DNA of 64,000 bases from Paulinella micropora (lineage: Eukaryota > Cercozoa > Imbricatea > Euglyphida), in the NCBI GenBank assembly GCA_009731375.1, contig BJOX01000348.1:291267-355266 (forward strand). Direction: 5' to 3'. The notes beneath the pieces are model-generated. The model did no database searches. It saw nothing but the letters and a program-made list of their open reading frames with translations, and was not told where the DNA came from. Positions 1 to 10,543 of this stretch are shown piece by piece; the stretch's first letter is position 1; the number at the start of each line of letters is the position of its first letter. A program made the translations under genes and the position numbers.

Positions 1-1700
1 AAAAATTGATTTTTCTGTTTTGGTTGGAATTTCAGTTTTGGTTGGAATTTTGATTTTGGGTGAAAATTTGAATTTTTCAAATTAACTGCTATATTCGTCC
101 GCAAAATATCGTAAATTTTCGCGAAATGTTACAGTTAAATTTGAAAATTTGAATTTTTGTCACAAAAATGAAAAACTGTCACAAAAATGAAAATCTGACA
201 CAAAAATGAAAAACTAATTTTTGTTGTTGTCTTGAATGTCAACAGCAATAATATTAATAGTTTGTGAAAGTTAAGTTACTAGCCTGTCCTAATGATTTTA
301 GCGAGCTTGTATTAATATTATAATAATATCAAGTTAACTTGAACTTCAATCTTCCTTCGCGTGGCGAGTTCCTGAATCAGACTATTGAGACTAAATTTAA
401 ATTATTCTGACACAGTATTAATAATATTATCAATTCAAACATTGAAAATACTGAAATAAATCTATTTATTTATGAAAAACTTAGTTAATACAGTAATACA
501 TTCGCAATGAAGTTGACAACCCAAACCGTTTCAACTAGTCTATATTTTCCAATCCGACGCGACAGCGCACAGGTTGCAAGTGAATTATCGTTCAAGTATC
601 ATTCCGACTCAGATTCCTCCAGCATATCCGACTCAGATTCCTCCTCCAGCTTATTGCCTGCCCACCCGGTATATAATGGCAATACTGACCGTTCCGGTCT
701 GTCTGTTACTATGATCTTTAGTCTGAAGGCTACTGAGTCCATATTTTAGGTATTCCTCAGCGTCTTCATATAGTTAGACAGTTTACCTGTCATTAAATAT
801 CGTACTATTGTAACAATCTGGAGTCGCTAATAAAGTACACTGGGTATGGAAATTTTCCTTGTTTCCTCTGAAATTTTCTGACAGAAAGAAGGGGACGAGA
901 GAAACTGTGGAAACATGGGGAGAGAACAGTTTTTGTTGATGCGTTTCCGTGGATTCTATGCTTTTTCTTGAGCTGTTTTTGGTACAGTGGCATGCAGACA
1001 GGTGGGGGCAATGATTTTCTCTGATAGAAGGACTACTCATGAGCTGTTGTGCAGAGAGGCAAGGGTTGCTGTGACACAGCCTTCAGAGGTTTTGGGACTT
1101 GACATCTCACAGCTCAAGGGTGGGGAATACTAGGTTTCAGTGGCCCGGTATGAGTTTTCAACTTTGCTTTGGGTTTCTAGGCATGCAGGTGTGTTCAGAG
1201 GATTATGATGCATGTTCACATGGAGGTGGTATGCTGTTTTCAGTCTGTTTGAGGTAGGGGCATGTGTTGCTGTGATGCGGACACAGGTTGGGGACTCTCT
1301 TTCTCTCAGGAAACGAGGGGAAATGGAGGGGAAATTATGCAGGAATATATAATTCACGTTTGCTTGGTCAAGGGTTGATATTCTGTGATTTTTTGATAGG
1401 TTTTGGGGGCTGGGGGCTGGGATGTCATGTTGACTTGGGATTTGGGGTATGAGAACAGACTCAAAGACACGATGATTCTGGGCAGATGAGGACATTTGTG
1501 GGGCAACAGATGCTTTGGGGGGAGGAAACAAGGGGAGCAACATTTTGCAATGTTTCACAAGGGGAAGGGGTTGCAACAGACACGGTTTGGGGGTGGACAT
1601 GTCGGTCGGAACAAGGGGGTCAGGGGGAATGATCATGCGTCAAGGGGAAGCATACAAGCGGGTTGCCACACAAGGGAGTATGAATAGGGGTTGGGATCTA
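1..1700. other. AT-rich intergenic flank without a convincing gene
   Basis: The first 500 bases are very AT-rich and hold three tandem 19-bp units (GTCACAAAAATGAAAAACT and variants) at about 159-215. The open frames here (for example 507-749, serine/aspartate-rich, and several on the minus strand between 783 and 1636) have no recognisable domain and low-complexity composition, so I do not call them genes. From about 1300 onward the plus strand turns purine-rich like the retroelement that follows, so the true upstream edge of that element may lie in this interval. Confidence 0.5.
159..215. repeat. Three 19-bp tandem units
   Basis: Three adjacent copies of a CACAAAAATGAAAA-containing unit (159-177, 178-196, 197-215) differ by only a few bases. 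It is a short local tandem repeat, unrelated in unit to the satellite at the other end of the window. Confidence 0.7.
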
Positions 1701-2118
1701 CAAGAGGAACTTGAAATGGAGACGGAATTCCAAGGATAGAGGGGGTTTTGAACGGGGGTAAGTTGCTGCCATCATGGCGCAAGAAAATGTCAACAAATAC
1801 GACGGGAACAGCGGACATAAAGAGTACAAGACACGCTAGCTCAAAGGGAGAAATTTTGGGGGCGTTTGCGGGCTTTTTACCACATGAGGACTACTGCATA
1901 TTTCGGCCATATCACGTACGAGTGTAGCTGATATGAAAGGGACACGGTGTCGGGAAGCGGAAGTGCGTAGAGGAAGGCAGGGGAACTTGAAGGGACTGAG
2001 GTTTTGGGGAGAGGAGGATGCTGGGGACTGGAAAAGGGTCTAGAGAGGTAGGGAGGACTTGATCGGTTAAAGAGAGGAAGGGGAAAAGGGGGGGGGGGGG
2101 GGGGGGGGGATAGGGGGG

Positions 2119-2128
2119 NNNNNNNNNN
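2119..2128. other. Assembly gap (10 N) after poly-G
   Basis: Ten Ns follow a long G run interrupted by TA. Any reading frame across it is unreliable. Confidence 0.99.
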
Positions 2129-2288
2129 AGCAGCAAAGAGGACAAGAAACACGAGAAGGAGAAACAGGAGAAAGAGGAAGAGGAACAATTGGATTACTGG
2201 CGAGGGGCATGAAGAGGAGACAGCGGAAGGGGAAAAGGGGATGTGGGGAAAGGGGGAGATATGAGTAGGAAAGGATATATACAAGCAG

Positions 2289-3748
2289 GTGTCAGAGGCG
2301 ACAATGGGGTTTGAGGCATTGCGGGAACAGTTACGGGAATGGGAGGGGAACGGGAATATACGCCCATATGAGGTGGAACAAAGAGTGGTACAGGCGGAAA
2401 CCTCGAAGATGGCACTGATGAATATGGCTATGGTGAGAAGAACACGGTATTTAGAGGAGCAGAGATGGAAGAAGGAGAAGGAGGAGTGGGACAAAGAGAA
2501 GCGGGATAGAGGAGGGGAAAACGACGAGGACGGGGACAGACCTAACAAGAAGGTGAGGAGGGAGGAATAGCGGCAGGGGAATACAATACATGCTTCCATA
2601 TTTTAGGAATGGATGGGGGGGGGGGGGGGGGGNNNNNNNNNNACAAGTGAGGAGACAGGAGAAAGAGGACTCTAGGGACGGGGACATGTTGTCGTTTTGG
2701 GTATCTAAGCGGGAGGAGGAATATCTCATAACGCGGGAGCGGGTTCAGAGCGAGGTTCCTCATACTGCAATGCATTTTCACGAGACAAGGGATCTAAGCC
2801 AGGCAGAGGAGGCCTATGTAAGGGCGATGGTAGAGTGGGAGGCGTATCTGAGGGACGAGGAAAGGGCAATGATGGAGGAGGAAGACAAGAAAGCGGAAAG
2901 AAGAGAGGAAAGACGAAGGGGGAGAAATCAACAGATGATACAGGACACAACATCTGCCGTCCCTATTTTAGGAAGTATCGTGGTAGATGAGCAAGCAGGA
3001 GTTGGTGAAATTCGAGGTACGAGAAGAGGAGAAAGAGTTGGGACGGTTGATGGGGTTGGAGTACAAGATAGAGGAGGGGGCACAACGGTTTCTGGACTTA
3101 GTGGGCAACGAGTGGGAAAGGAGGATGAAACGCCTAGTGGAAACGGAGCAGATAAGGAACGATAGACGTTGGAGGGCAATGCGAGCCTTATGGGAGATGG
3201 CATGGCAAGGATATACGGAGGACACGGTAGAAGCGGCGTGGAAGGTATATGCGACAACGGAGAAGGCGAGGTTCCAATTTGCTTTTATGGCGGTAACGAC
3301 GAAGGTAGAGGGGACATGGCAAGAAGAACGGTTACAGACTGCATGGGCTTGCGTCAACGGGACGCCCCAACAAGTCAGGAGGGGAATTGACACTATGAGG
3401 ACAAGAGGGGAGGTTGGATGGAATTTGTCGAACATATACGGTTAAGGAGTTTCAAAGAAATGATGAGGCCCGAGGGACCGGACAAGGAGTGGGAGTTGGA
3501 AGTAAGGCGAGGATGGGATCGGGAGCTGCGAGGGGAATGTGAGCAGTGGAGAGACAAGGCGCCTGGCGGTGGAGGCGAAGAAACGGGAGGAGGTTCCGGG
3601 AGCTGGGTCGGAGCGTACAAGGGAGGAGCCGAAAGAGGAGGAGTCTTTACAGTTGGAGACAGCGGATGACGTTATAGACTGGATGAAGGGCATGTCCAAA
3701 GAGGATTGGGATGAGATGGTTAAGGACGAGATACAGAGGTTGGGATGA
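2289..3748 (+). pseudogene. Charged coiled-coil ORFs at the 5' part of the retroelement
   Basis: Three overlapping or successive open frames (2289-2570, 2590-3165, 2987-3445) and a fourth (3539-3748) encode E/K/R-rich, helix-forming protein. The best is 2987-3445, with evenly spaced W and charged residues as in a helical gag-type protein. The interval includes an assembly gap at 2633-2642 and frame changes, so one original product may be split among frames. No domain is recognisable. Position upstream of the RGG protein and pol suggests gag or an accessory protein; this is inference. Confidence 0.35.
2633..2642. other. Assembly gap (10 N) after poly-G
   Basis: Ten Ns follow a run of at least 15 G. 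It interrupts the charged ORF cluster of the retroelement. Confidence 0.99.
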
Positions 3749-3993
3749 ATATAGAGGACGTCGAGGACATAAGGGAGGAAAGGGGTTTACATTATAGACA
3801 CGGAAAAGCAATGCAACAGACAGCGGACTACGAGATAATCAGGGGTTTGGAAGAGGTAGCGTTAGAGGCTCGAGAAAAGAAAAAGAAGGAAAAGAGATAT
3901 GCCTAGAGGAAAGCGGAAATCAGGGGCGGTCATGTGTATATATATAGAGAGGGGACAATAATAATATCTCTCCCTATTTTAGTTTTTCCCATC

Positions 3994-4736
3994 ATGGCAA
4001 GTACTGAGGAAGATTCCCAGCGTTCGGGGCCGACGTCACCGGTGAAGAAGCGGTTACCATTCACTCCAGCGAGTGGGAAGAAACCTATGCTGACAGCGGA
4101 AGCGAAAAGGCAGCAAGTGCCGGTGGCAACGGATCCAATGTGGGCGAAGAATCCTCCGACGATGACCGATGCGTTCCACAAGCTGATGCAGGAAATACCG
4201 TCAATCGGGGCGGAGACGTACCACCAGCGGAATACGCGATATGGACAAAGAAGGCGGACGAGGGAGGTCTATGGGAGGAAACGCAGGACTGGATAGGGTG
4301 GACATGGTCGAGGGGTAAAAATGCATACGGACCGGGTATGCAGATGATATCGATGGTTCTCTTAGCGGAAGCGTTGTACATGGGGGTGGGGTACTACAGG
4401 GGCAAGATACAGAACAAGTCGGAACTCGACAAGTACGCGATGGATCCCATGTTGCAGGAGGGCCAGTGGCTAACGTCGGGAACTGTGGACGACCTCTGCA
4501 ACGTCGCGAGCAATCAGAGGAGGGCATTACAACAGATGGTGGGCAAGCTCGGGAAGGCGAGCGCGGATTTCATCAAGAACCCAGCGGAGGATTTGGCGGA
4601 TCTCATCGGGTTGTACCACGAGGGCTATGGCAAAACCATACGGTTGATGGCGGGGAAAGCGTACCAAGCGATGATGGAGTTCATGGCTCCGCCGGCGCCC
4701 GACTCGGCAACAAAAATGGAAAGCACCGCGGCGTGA
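3994..4736 (+). pseudogene. Gag-like region, two frames
   Basis: An ATG at 3994 opens a short serine/proline/lysine-rich N-terminus. The reading then appears to continue in another frame as the longer open stretch 4140-4736, which is rich in tryptophan, glycine and helical segments. I recognise no domain. It precedes an RGG-rich ORF and pol in the same orientation, so a gag (capsid-like) origin is plausible. The frame change indicates decay or a lost frameshift signal. Confidence 0.35.
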
Positions 4737-4818
4737 TGCGGGGTATGCTCGGAGAGAGTACCAACCATATGGCCATGGGTCGCGACGTGACGGGGAGCAG
4801 CGACGACAAGCACCACCG

Positions 4819-5919
4819 GTGTACAACGTGGGGCGGGCACAGTCATCGAGAGGATTGGTCAGTTTCGACGCGGCTTTCCACACGCGAGCGTTGCCGAACA
4901 CGGAGCTGGCTCCAAACCAGGCACGATACCCACCAGATTCGGCGCTCATCGAGGGTTTTCCGAAGTACGCCAGGCGGGCAATTCGGGCGAGGCATTGGAA
5001 TTTGGATTCGTGCTACACAGCAATCGGAATGCATTGGTTGGGGATCCCGGGGTCTTGCCAGGTGAGCCACACGCAGGAAATGTGGCATGACGACTTGGCT
5101 CGGTGCAGTGAGGAAACAAAGAGGGAGGCATACACCGAACTTAAGGAGGCGATTCGGCATGGGATGTGGCAGCTCGGGGGGCTGGAGACGATGTTTCCGC
5201 AGGAAGAGCTACCAGCGTTGCGGGAACTCAACGAGCGGAACATCCGGGAGAGGAGCTGGACGCGGAAGGATCGTAGCTACTACGAGAGGGCGGCCAGCAT
5301 GCGACCGATACAGAACGAAGGGGGAAGGAATAACTTCCGGGGTCGAGACGGAAGGGGCCGAGGTGGTCAGCGGGGAAGCCAAGGCGGATGGCAACGGAGC
5401 CAGGCGGCGGCGCCACGGCCGAGCATGGGCTCGCAGGTACAGAACCTGAGTTATGAGCGGCAGGCTCAGAGGACGGGGTTGGGGAATACAAGCGGCACAC
5501 CACTCTCTCATTTGCCATATGTGCATCCGGATCGACAGGCGTTGATTGCAGGGGCAGGAGCGGGAACGCAGGAACGACAAGGGGAATCCGAGGGGACGGG
5601 ATCCAAGACTGGTACGGATCACACAATAGAGGAAATAGAGCGGAAATATGCGGAAACACATGGTATATATGATCAGGAGCGGCCTCGGAGGGAGGAGGAA
5701 ACGCGTCCGCGCAAGCCTAACAGCGACGACGACGTGCGGCTGGTGAGTGTCAACTTGGCAGGTGAGGCTGTGGCATGTGCGGTAGAGGGAACAAGAGGGC
5801 ATGGGGAATTTTGTCTGACAGGGGAACGGCGGAAGGGACGGCGGCACGGGAGGAGCGACAAGTCGGGATACGGGAGCCCGGGGAGGGACATTACGAGGGA
5901 ATACGTGGATCTGACATAG
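4819..5919 (+). CDS. Gag/nucleocapsid-like protein with RGG region
   Basis: This 366-residue open frame has a helical N-terminal half containing several tryptophans and the segment YTELKEAIRHGMWQLGG. A glycine/arginine-rich stretch follows around residues 170-200 (RGRDGRGRGGQRG), typical of nucleic-acid-binding gag products that use RGG boxes instead of a CCHC knuckle. The C-terminus is charged and disordered and overlaps the next ORF by about 145 bases in another frame, as gag and pro/pol commonly do. I found no CCHC zinc knuckle. Assignment to gag rests on composition and order, not on a recognised capsid fold. Confidence 0.5.
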   Translation: MYNVGRAQSSRGLVSFDAAFHTRALPNTELAPNQARYPPDSALIEGFPKYARRAIRARHWNLDSCYTAIGMHWLGIPGSCQVSHTQEMWHDDLARCSEETKREAYTELKEAIRHGMWQLGGLETMFPQEELPALRELNERNIRERSWTRKDRSYYERAASMRPIQNEGGRNNFRGRDGRGRGGQRGSQGGWQRSQAAAPRPSMGSQVQNLSYERQAQRTGLGNTSGTPLSHLPYVHPDRQALIAGAGAGTQERQGESEGTGSKTGTDHTIEEIERKYAETHGIYDQERPRREEETRPRKPNSDDDVRLVSVNLAGEAVACAVEGTRGHGEFCLTGERRKGRRHGRSDKSGYGSPGRDITREYVDLT

Positions 5920-6803
5920 GACATAAGCGGGTTAGAGAAGAGGACACAAGAGGAAGCACGGGGGAACGACATGCGAAACAGCAGAAGGCAGAGGAGCGAG
6001 CATGTAGGGGGGGGGACACAAAAAGGGGGGAACACATAAATAGCGGAAATAAGGAGAGCGGAAATCAAGAGAGACAGGATAAAGAGGGGCGACAAGAGAG
6101 CAGTGAGGGTACGCGGGAAGAGGAGAAACAGAAAGGTCAGGGAGAGGAAGAAGTCAGGAAGCGGCAGGACGAGCGACGATTACTGGAGACACATTGGAAG
6201 GTGGTTAAGAGGTATGAAACGCAAAGGCAGTTGCCTACGGTTAGCCAGATTAAAAGATTTGATTTACCTTTAGCGTATACTCGGGTCAAGGTACTGCAAC
6301 TTGGCGGAGAAACAGTGATCGGTAATGATACGATGGCGGCTATCAACGTGATGGGCAAACGTTTCTGCGACACATGTGGCGGGCAAGACTGGTTCAAACA
6401 GATCCTGAGGAGCACGAGGGATTGGGTAAAGGGGGTCTCGGGCAGCACGGCGATCACGGGTACAATGATGCTCACGTTTGAGCTCAAGGGGGGCAATACA
6501 TACACGCACAAGTTTTGGGTTGTTCCGGCGTATACGGGGGGCCTGTTATCGAGCTTTGAGGCACTACGGCGGATGCATACATATATAGATTGTGGGAGAA
6601 AGGAGATACGTTACGGGACGGGGGAAAATGCCCCGATATATGCGTGGTGGGGGACGAGCCGGAAGGCGAGGTGGGAGACACCCGGGGCGTGGGTGACAAG
6701 TGATTTCTTCACGACGGCACGGATAGAATTGGACGGAGGGGAAGCGAACAAAGACGCTCAGCGCGAAGCTTTTGTAGTAGGGGAGCCCAAAGCGGAACAG
6801 TAG
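5775..6803 (+). CDS. Retropepsin-like (protease) region of the retroelement
   Basis: The 342-residue frame begins with a long charged, disordered part. From about residue 165 it becomes a globular, beta-rich region. The segment FWVVPAYTGGLLSSFEALRR resembles the second half of a retropepsin (hydrophobic strand, then an LLG-like turn, then a helix), which sits between gag and RT in Ty3/gypsy elements. A clean catalytic D-T/S-G triad is not visible; the nearest candidate is GNDTMAA. The call therefore rests on position and a weak pattern, and the copy may have lost protease activity. Confidence 0.4.
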   Translation: MCGRGNKRAWGILSDRGTAEGTAAREERQVGIREPGEGHYEGIRGSDIGHKRVREEDTRGSTGERHAKQQKAEERACRGGDTKRGEHINSGNKESGNQERQDKEGRQESSEGTREEEKQKGQGEEEVRKRQDERRLLETHWKVVKRYETQRQLPTVSQIKRFDLPLAYTRVKVLQLGGETVIGNDTMAAINVMGKRFCDTCGGQDWFKQILRSTRDWVKGVSGSTAITGTMMLTFELKGGNTYTHKFWVVPAYTGGLLSSFEALRRMHTYIDCGRKEIRYGTGENAPIYAWWGTSRKARWETPGAWVTSDFFTTARIELDGGEANKDAQREAFVVGEPKAEQ

Positions 6804-6842
6804 GATAGCGAGTCGGAGGACGAATGGACGAGCGCGAGGATA

Positions 6843-7708
6843 GTGGCAGTGATCGACGAGAGGTTGGAATATTTCCGGAAACAGAGGGAGGAGGTGTCGG
6901 ATGGTTTTCCGAGACATGTGCGGGATTTGGGATATCAGCACAAGGAGATGGACGAACGGGTGTTGCCGATGGCGCAATACGTGATGTGCAACGCGGGCAA
7001 GCCCAGTCAGGCTAAGGCAGAGATTCTGAGCTTCCTAGAGGGAAAATGGGGGAGTCCACTCATCATAGCGGACTCGGTGTCACAGATCAAGAAGACACTG
7101 AAGAATCGGCTGTCACACGGGGACTTCACCATCATGTTCCCGGTGGGAAGGAGGACGGAGATGTGGTGGTACGACATAGAGGATTTCTTGATAGCGAACC
7201 CAATACCGATACCGAGTCGCAGAAGTTGGTGGTGGCCTGTCGGCTGGGTACGAGGAAGATAGCGAGGCGGTACCGGGAAGAACTTCTAGAGCGGGACCTA
7301 GCGGCCATACGGGATGAGGCTTTCACACATATAGCCGGGGTGTATCACAGAACGCATGCCATCCAATACGCTATGATGATCGACCAGCTGGCGCGGTATG
7401 CGGATCAGGAGCGGAAAACTCCCATGTTATATCGGTCGAAAGAGGGGATGGATGGGGGCTGAACGGAGGTGGCGGTAGAGGATATACAGGGGCGAGCGAC
7501 GGAGGAGCAGATCAAAGAGGAGACTGATAAGGCGAGACAGGCGTTACAGGAACAATCGGAAACACGGGAAGGCACTTCGGAGTTGAAGGCAGCGGCTTTG
7601 GGGGTTATGGAAGACAACATCCAAGTTTTCGGCCCTCTGGAGGGAGGATCGGTAACAAGCCACGTGGCGGTTTTCAAACGGAAATGGGGCAAGATGTACC
7701 GGGGATAG
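6843..7708 (+). pseudogene. Linker between protease and RT, frameshifted
   Basis: Open stretches 6843-7262, 7046-7462 and 7469-7708 overlap in different frames and together give a helical, charged protein between the protease-like and RT regions. The frame switches near 7200, and stops separate the pieces from the RT frame. No domain is recognised. In an intact element this would likely be one continuous part of the pol polyprotein, so I read it as decayed coding sequence. Confidence 0.4.
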
Positions 7709-7755
7709 GACGGCCTTCGCGGTTAAGCCATCACGAGGATCGGATCGCTAGGTAG

Positions 7756-9969
7756 ATGACGGCGGAACTTTTGGAAAAGGGGCTGATTGAGGCGCGGCTA
7801 TCTGAGTATGCGTCTGCGGTGCGCATGGCGCCAAAACCGGACGGGACGTTGCGGATGTGCATTAATTACTGGCGGATAAACGAGATCATGATAGAGACGC
7901 CAGTGCCGGATGTGCGGAGAGGTATAGAGGTGTTACAGAACGCGAAGATATACTCGACACTGGATTTGAAGAGCGGATTTTGGCATATTCCCCTGGCGGA
8001 GGAAAGTCGGTACCTGACAGCGTTTATGGTGGGGATGACAACATATGTCTGGAAGGTTTTACCCATGGGGTTGAAGGTGGCACCCGGCATATTTCAACAG
8101 GCTATGACCAAGATGTTGGGAGCCAAGTATAGGGATGCGGAGTTTGCGGAAAAGTATGAGGATACGACGGGGTACGCGTTTGCGTATCTTGACGATGTGG
8201 TTATATTTTCGCAATCGGTGGAGGAACACATACAACACCTGAGGGATGTTATGAGGCGGGTGAAGGCGTTTGGATTCACGTTGAATGCCAAGAAATGTCA
8301 TTTCCTTCAAAAGCGGATCCAGTATCTGGGTTATGACATAGAAAACGGAACATGTTCGATCGCCAGGAAGAAGCGGGAAGCGCTAGCGGCTATGCCTTTG
8401 CCGAAAACGAAGTCGGATTTACACTCTTTTGTGTCCCTGGCACAGTACTATGGCGGGTTCATACCGGGGTTCGCGGACATAGCGGAACCAATAAGGGTGT
8501 ACATGAAGGAGGGAAAATGCGACGCGAAGGGGGAATGGCCTCCGAAGGTGGAAGCGGCTGTTAAGGAGTTGCGGAAGCACATCTTGAGAGACCCGTGGAA
8601 AGGGGGTACGGTGTTGCAACTTCCCAATTTTCACCGGAGCTTCATATTGGATACGGACGCGTCGGCCTACGCGATCGGCGGAGTGTTGCAGCAAAGGGAT
8701 GACCAGGGGCGCTTGCGGCCGGTGATGTTCCTGAGTCGGCGGATGACGAAACCGGAACAACAGTACTGCACGCGGCAGCGGGAGGCATTAGCTATAGTCT
8801 GGGGTTTCAAGAAGCTGCGAGATTATCTGTGGGGGGCGAAGGGAACGACGGTGCGGTCGGACCACAACAACCTGCAGTGGTTGATGTCTCAAGATCACAC
8901 GGGGAGGTTTACGAGATGGCAGCTGGAGCTATCGGAATATGATTTCACGATCGAGTTAATATCGGGCAAGGATAACTATAGGGCGGATTACTTGTCACGG
9001 GGAGGGGGACCGACGGAGGAGGACAAGGCGGGGGAGCGGAAAGCGGGATTGGAAGAAGCGGACAGGGGTAAAAGGAAGGGACAACAGGCTCCAGGCATCT
9101 TCGCACTACGACCGGTTTATGACGCGGAAAAGAAGAGCGGCATGAATCTGACGAGATTCCATTTCAAGACAGCGGCGGCGGTTTTGTCAGTATTGGGACA
9201 CATGGATCTCGAGGTAGAGGAACAGAGAGCGGACTTCTGCGACAGGAAGCCCATAAACGGAATGGAATATGCGGAGGGGGTGGCGGAAATACACAAACAC
9301 GGAGAGATAATCAAGCGGGACGACGTGCAATACTACGAAGCGGCTCATGTGCGGGTGGCGGAGTGTTGTGAGCAGCACGGAACGGAGGAGGCTCAGAGGG
9401 GGTACGAGGAGGAGATGTGGAAAGTGGAGACACAAGGGAAACAGCCGGAGGATGAGGTGGTGGATGCCAAGCATTTCCCATGGCGGACCATGCCTTTGGT
9501 GGGGAACATACTGATCCCCACAAAGGAGGAGGCGGCGGCAGGACAGACAGAGGCGAAGCCTGAACTTAAGGTGGCGAAGACACACCCGAGTAGAGTGGCG
9601 ATGGAGCTGGAGAATAAAACGGAGATTAAGTTTGCGTCGGTGGCGATGTTTCGGAAGCTGACGAAGGATAGCAAGGAGTGGGAGCGGTTCATAGCTCATC
9701 AGGAGAAGCCGACGGAGGTCTCAGAGGATGCGGACATACGACGGCGGAAAAAGAAGTATACGTATTCTGATGGGCTCATTTGTTACTTCAGAACGGGGGC
9801 AAAGAACAAGGAGGACCCGGAAAGATGGGTGGTGTGGGTGTCAGAGGAGCTGCGGCATGTGATACTGATAGGGGCACACAATTGTCCGTTGCAGAGTCAT
9901 CCAGGGTTGGATATGATGCAGTGGTCCATGATCCATGACTCGTCGGTTCTACAGGGACACTATGGATAA
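7756..9969 (+). CDS. Reverse transcriptase-RNase H of a Ty3/gypsy-like element
   Basis: The 737-residue frame shows the ordered RT motifs of Ty3/gypsy elements: an APKPDGTLRMCINYWRIN palm entry, STLDLKSGFWHIPL with the first catalytic aspartate, LPMGLKVAPGIFQQAM, and the YxDD box as FAYLDDVVIFS. RNase H follows with ILDTDASAYAIGGVLQQ, a REALAIVWGFKKLRDYL helix and RSDHNNLQWL. The end carries the start of the integrase zinc-binding region (histidines in GAHNCPLQSHPG) before a frameshift near 9950. The copy is otherwise long and open, so decay is moderate. The upstream polyprotein is broken, so ATG 7756 is only the first methionine of this frame, not a proven start. Confidence 0.9.
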   Translation: MTAELLEKGLIEARLSEYASAVRMAPKPDGTLRMCINYWRINEIMIETPVPDVRRGIEVLQNAKIYSTLDLKSGFWHIPLAEESRYLTAFMVGMTTYVWKVLPMGLKVAPGIFQQAMTKMLGAKYRDAEFAEKYEDTTGYAFAYLDDVVIFSQSVEEHIQHLRDVMRRVKAFGFTLNAKKCHFLQKRIQYLGYDIENGTCSIARKKREALAAMPLPKTKSDLHSFVSLAQYYGGFIPGFADIAEPIRVYMKEGKCDAKGEWPPKVEAAVKELRKHILRDPWKGGTVLQLPNFHRSFILDTDASAYAIGGVLQQRDDQGRLRPVMFLSRRMTKPEQQYCTRQREALAIVWGFKKLRDYLWGAKGTTVRSDHNNLQWLMSQDHTGRFTRWQLELSEYDFTIELISGKDNYRADYLSRGGGPTEEDKAGERKAGLEEADRGKRKGQQAPGIFALRPVYDAEKKSGMNLTRFHFKTAAAVLSVLGHMDLEVEEQRADFCDRKPINGMEYAEGVAEIHKHGEIIKRDDVQYYEAAHVRVAECCEQHGTEEAQRGYEEEMWKVETQGKQPEDEVVDAKHFPWRTMPLVGNILIPTKEEAAAGQTEAKPELKVAKTHPSRVAMELENKTEIKFASVAMFRKLTKDSKEWERFIAHQEKPTEVSEDADIRRRKKKYTYSDGLICYFRTGAKNKEDPERWVVWVSEELRHVILIGAHNCPLQSHPGLDMMQWSMIHDSSVLQGHYG

Positions 9970-10537
9970 GGACATCCAGGCATTCATTGCGGGGTGTGGA
10001 CAATGCCAGAGGGCGAAAACGCATTACGACGCGAACCGAGGGTTACTGGGACAGTTTGATGTAACGCGGGACATATTCGATACTATATACATCGACTATG
10101 TGGGACCACTACCGGAGGCGGGAGAGGGCAGATACAAATATATTCTCACCATCATTGATCGGGCCTCGAATTACGTCATAGCGGTCCCTACAGCCGACGA
10201 TACGAAGGAGACGACTGCCCAAGCTTTGATCGACAAAGTTTTCAATAGGATCGGGGTACCCAGAAAGATTATCTCGGATAGAGGAAGCTCATTTGTCAAC
10301 TGTGTGTCTAATGAACTCAGCGCGTATTATGGGTTCAAGTGGGATTACGTGACGGCATATAATCCGATGGCAAACGGTAAGATCGAAAGGATGCAACGCA
10401 CGCTGAAGGCCTCTCTGAAAATATACTGCCAAAACGGACAGACCAAGTGGCCTGAGGTACTACAAGCGTTCACCTTCGCGGTGAATAACCTAGGTTTGTC
10501 ATCGTTTGGGGGACGGGCGCGGCTATGTCCACTGTGA
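9935..10537 (+). pseudogene. Retroelement integrase, catalytic core
   Basis: The frame continues the integrase begun in the previous ORF after a shift. It has the CGQCQR cysteines of the H2C2 zinc finger, then the core with catalytic aspartates in IYIDYVGPL and ISDRGSSF and the glutamate in GKIERMQRTL. All three DDE residues are therefore present. A TGA ends the frame at 10537 in the middle of the core's C-terminal helices, where a longer product is expected, so the gene is truncated by frameshift and stop. Confidence 0.85.
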
Positions 10538-10543
10538 CACCAG

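Noticed and set aside
507-749. 80-codon serine/aspartate-rich frame
   Set aside because: Low complexity, AT-rich surroundings and no motif; it is likely chance.
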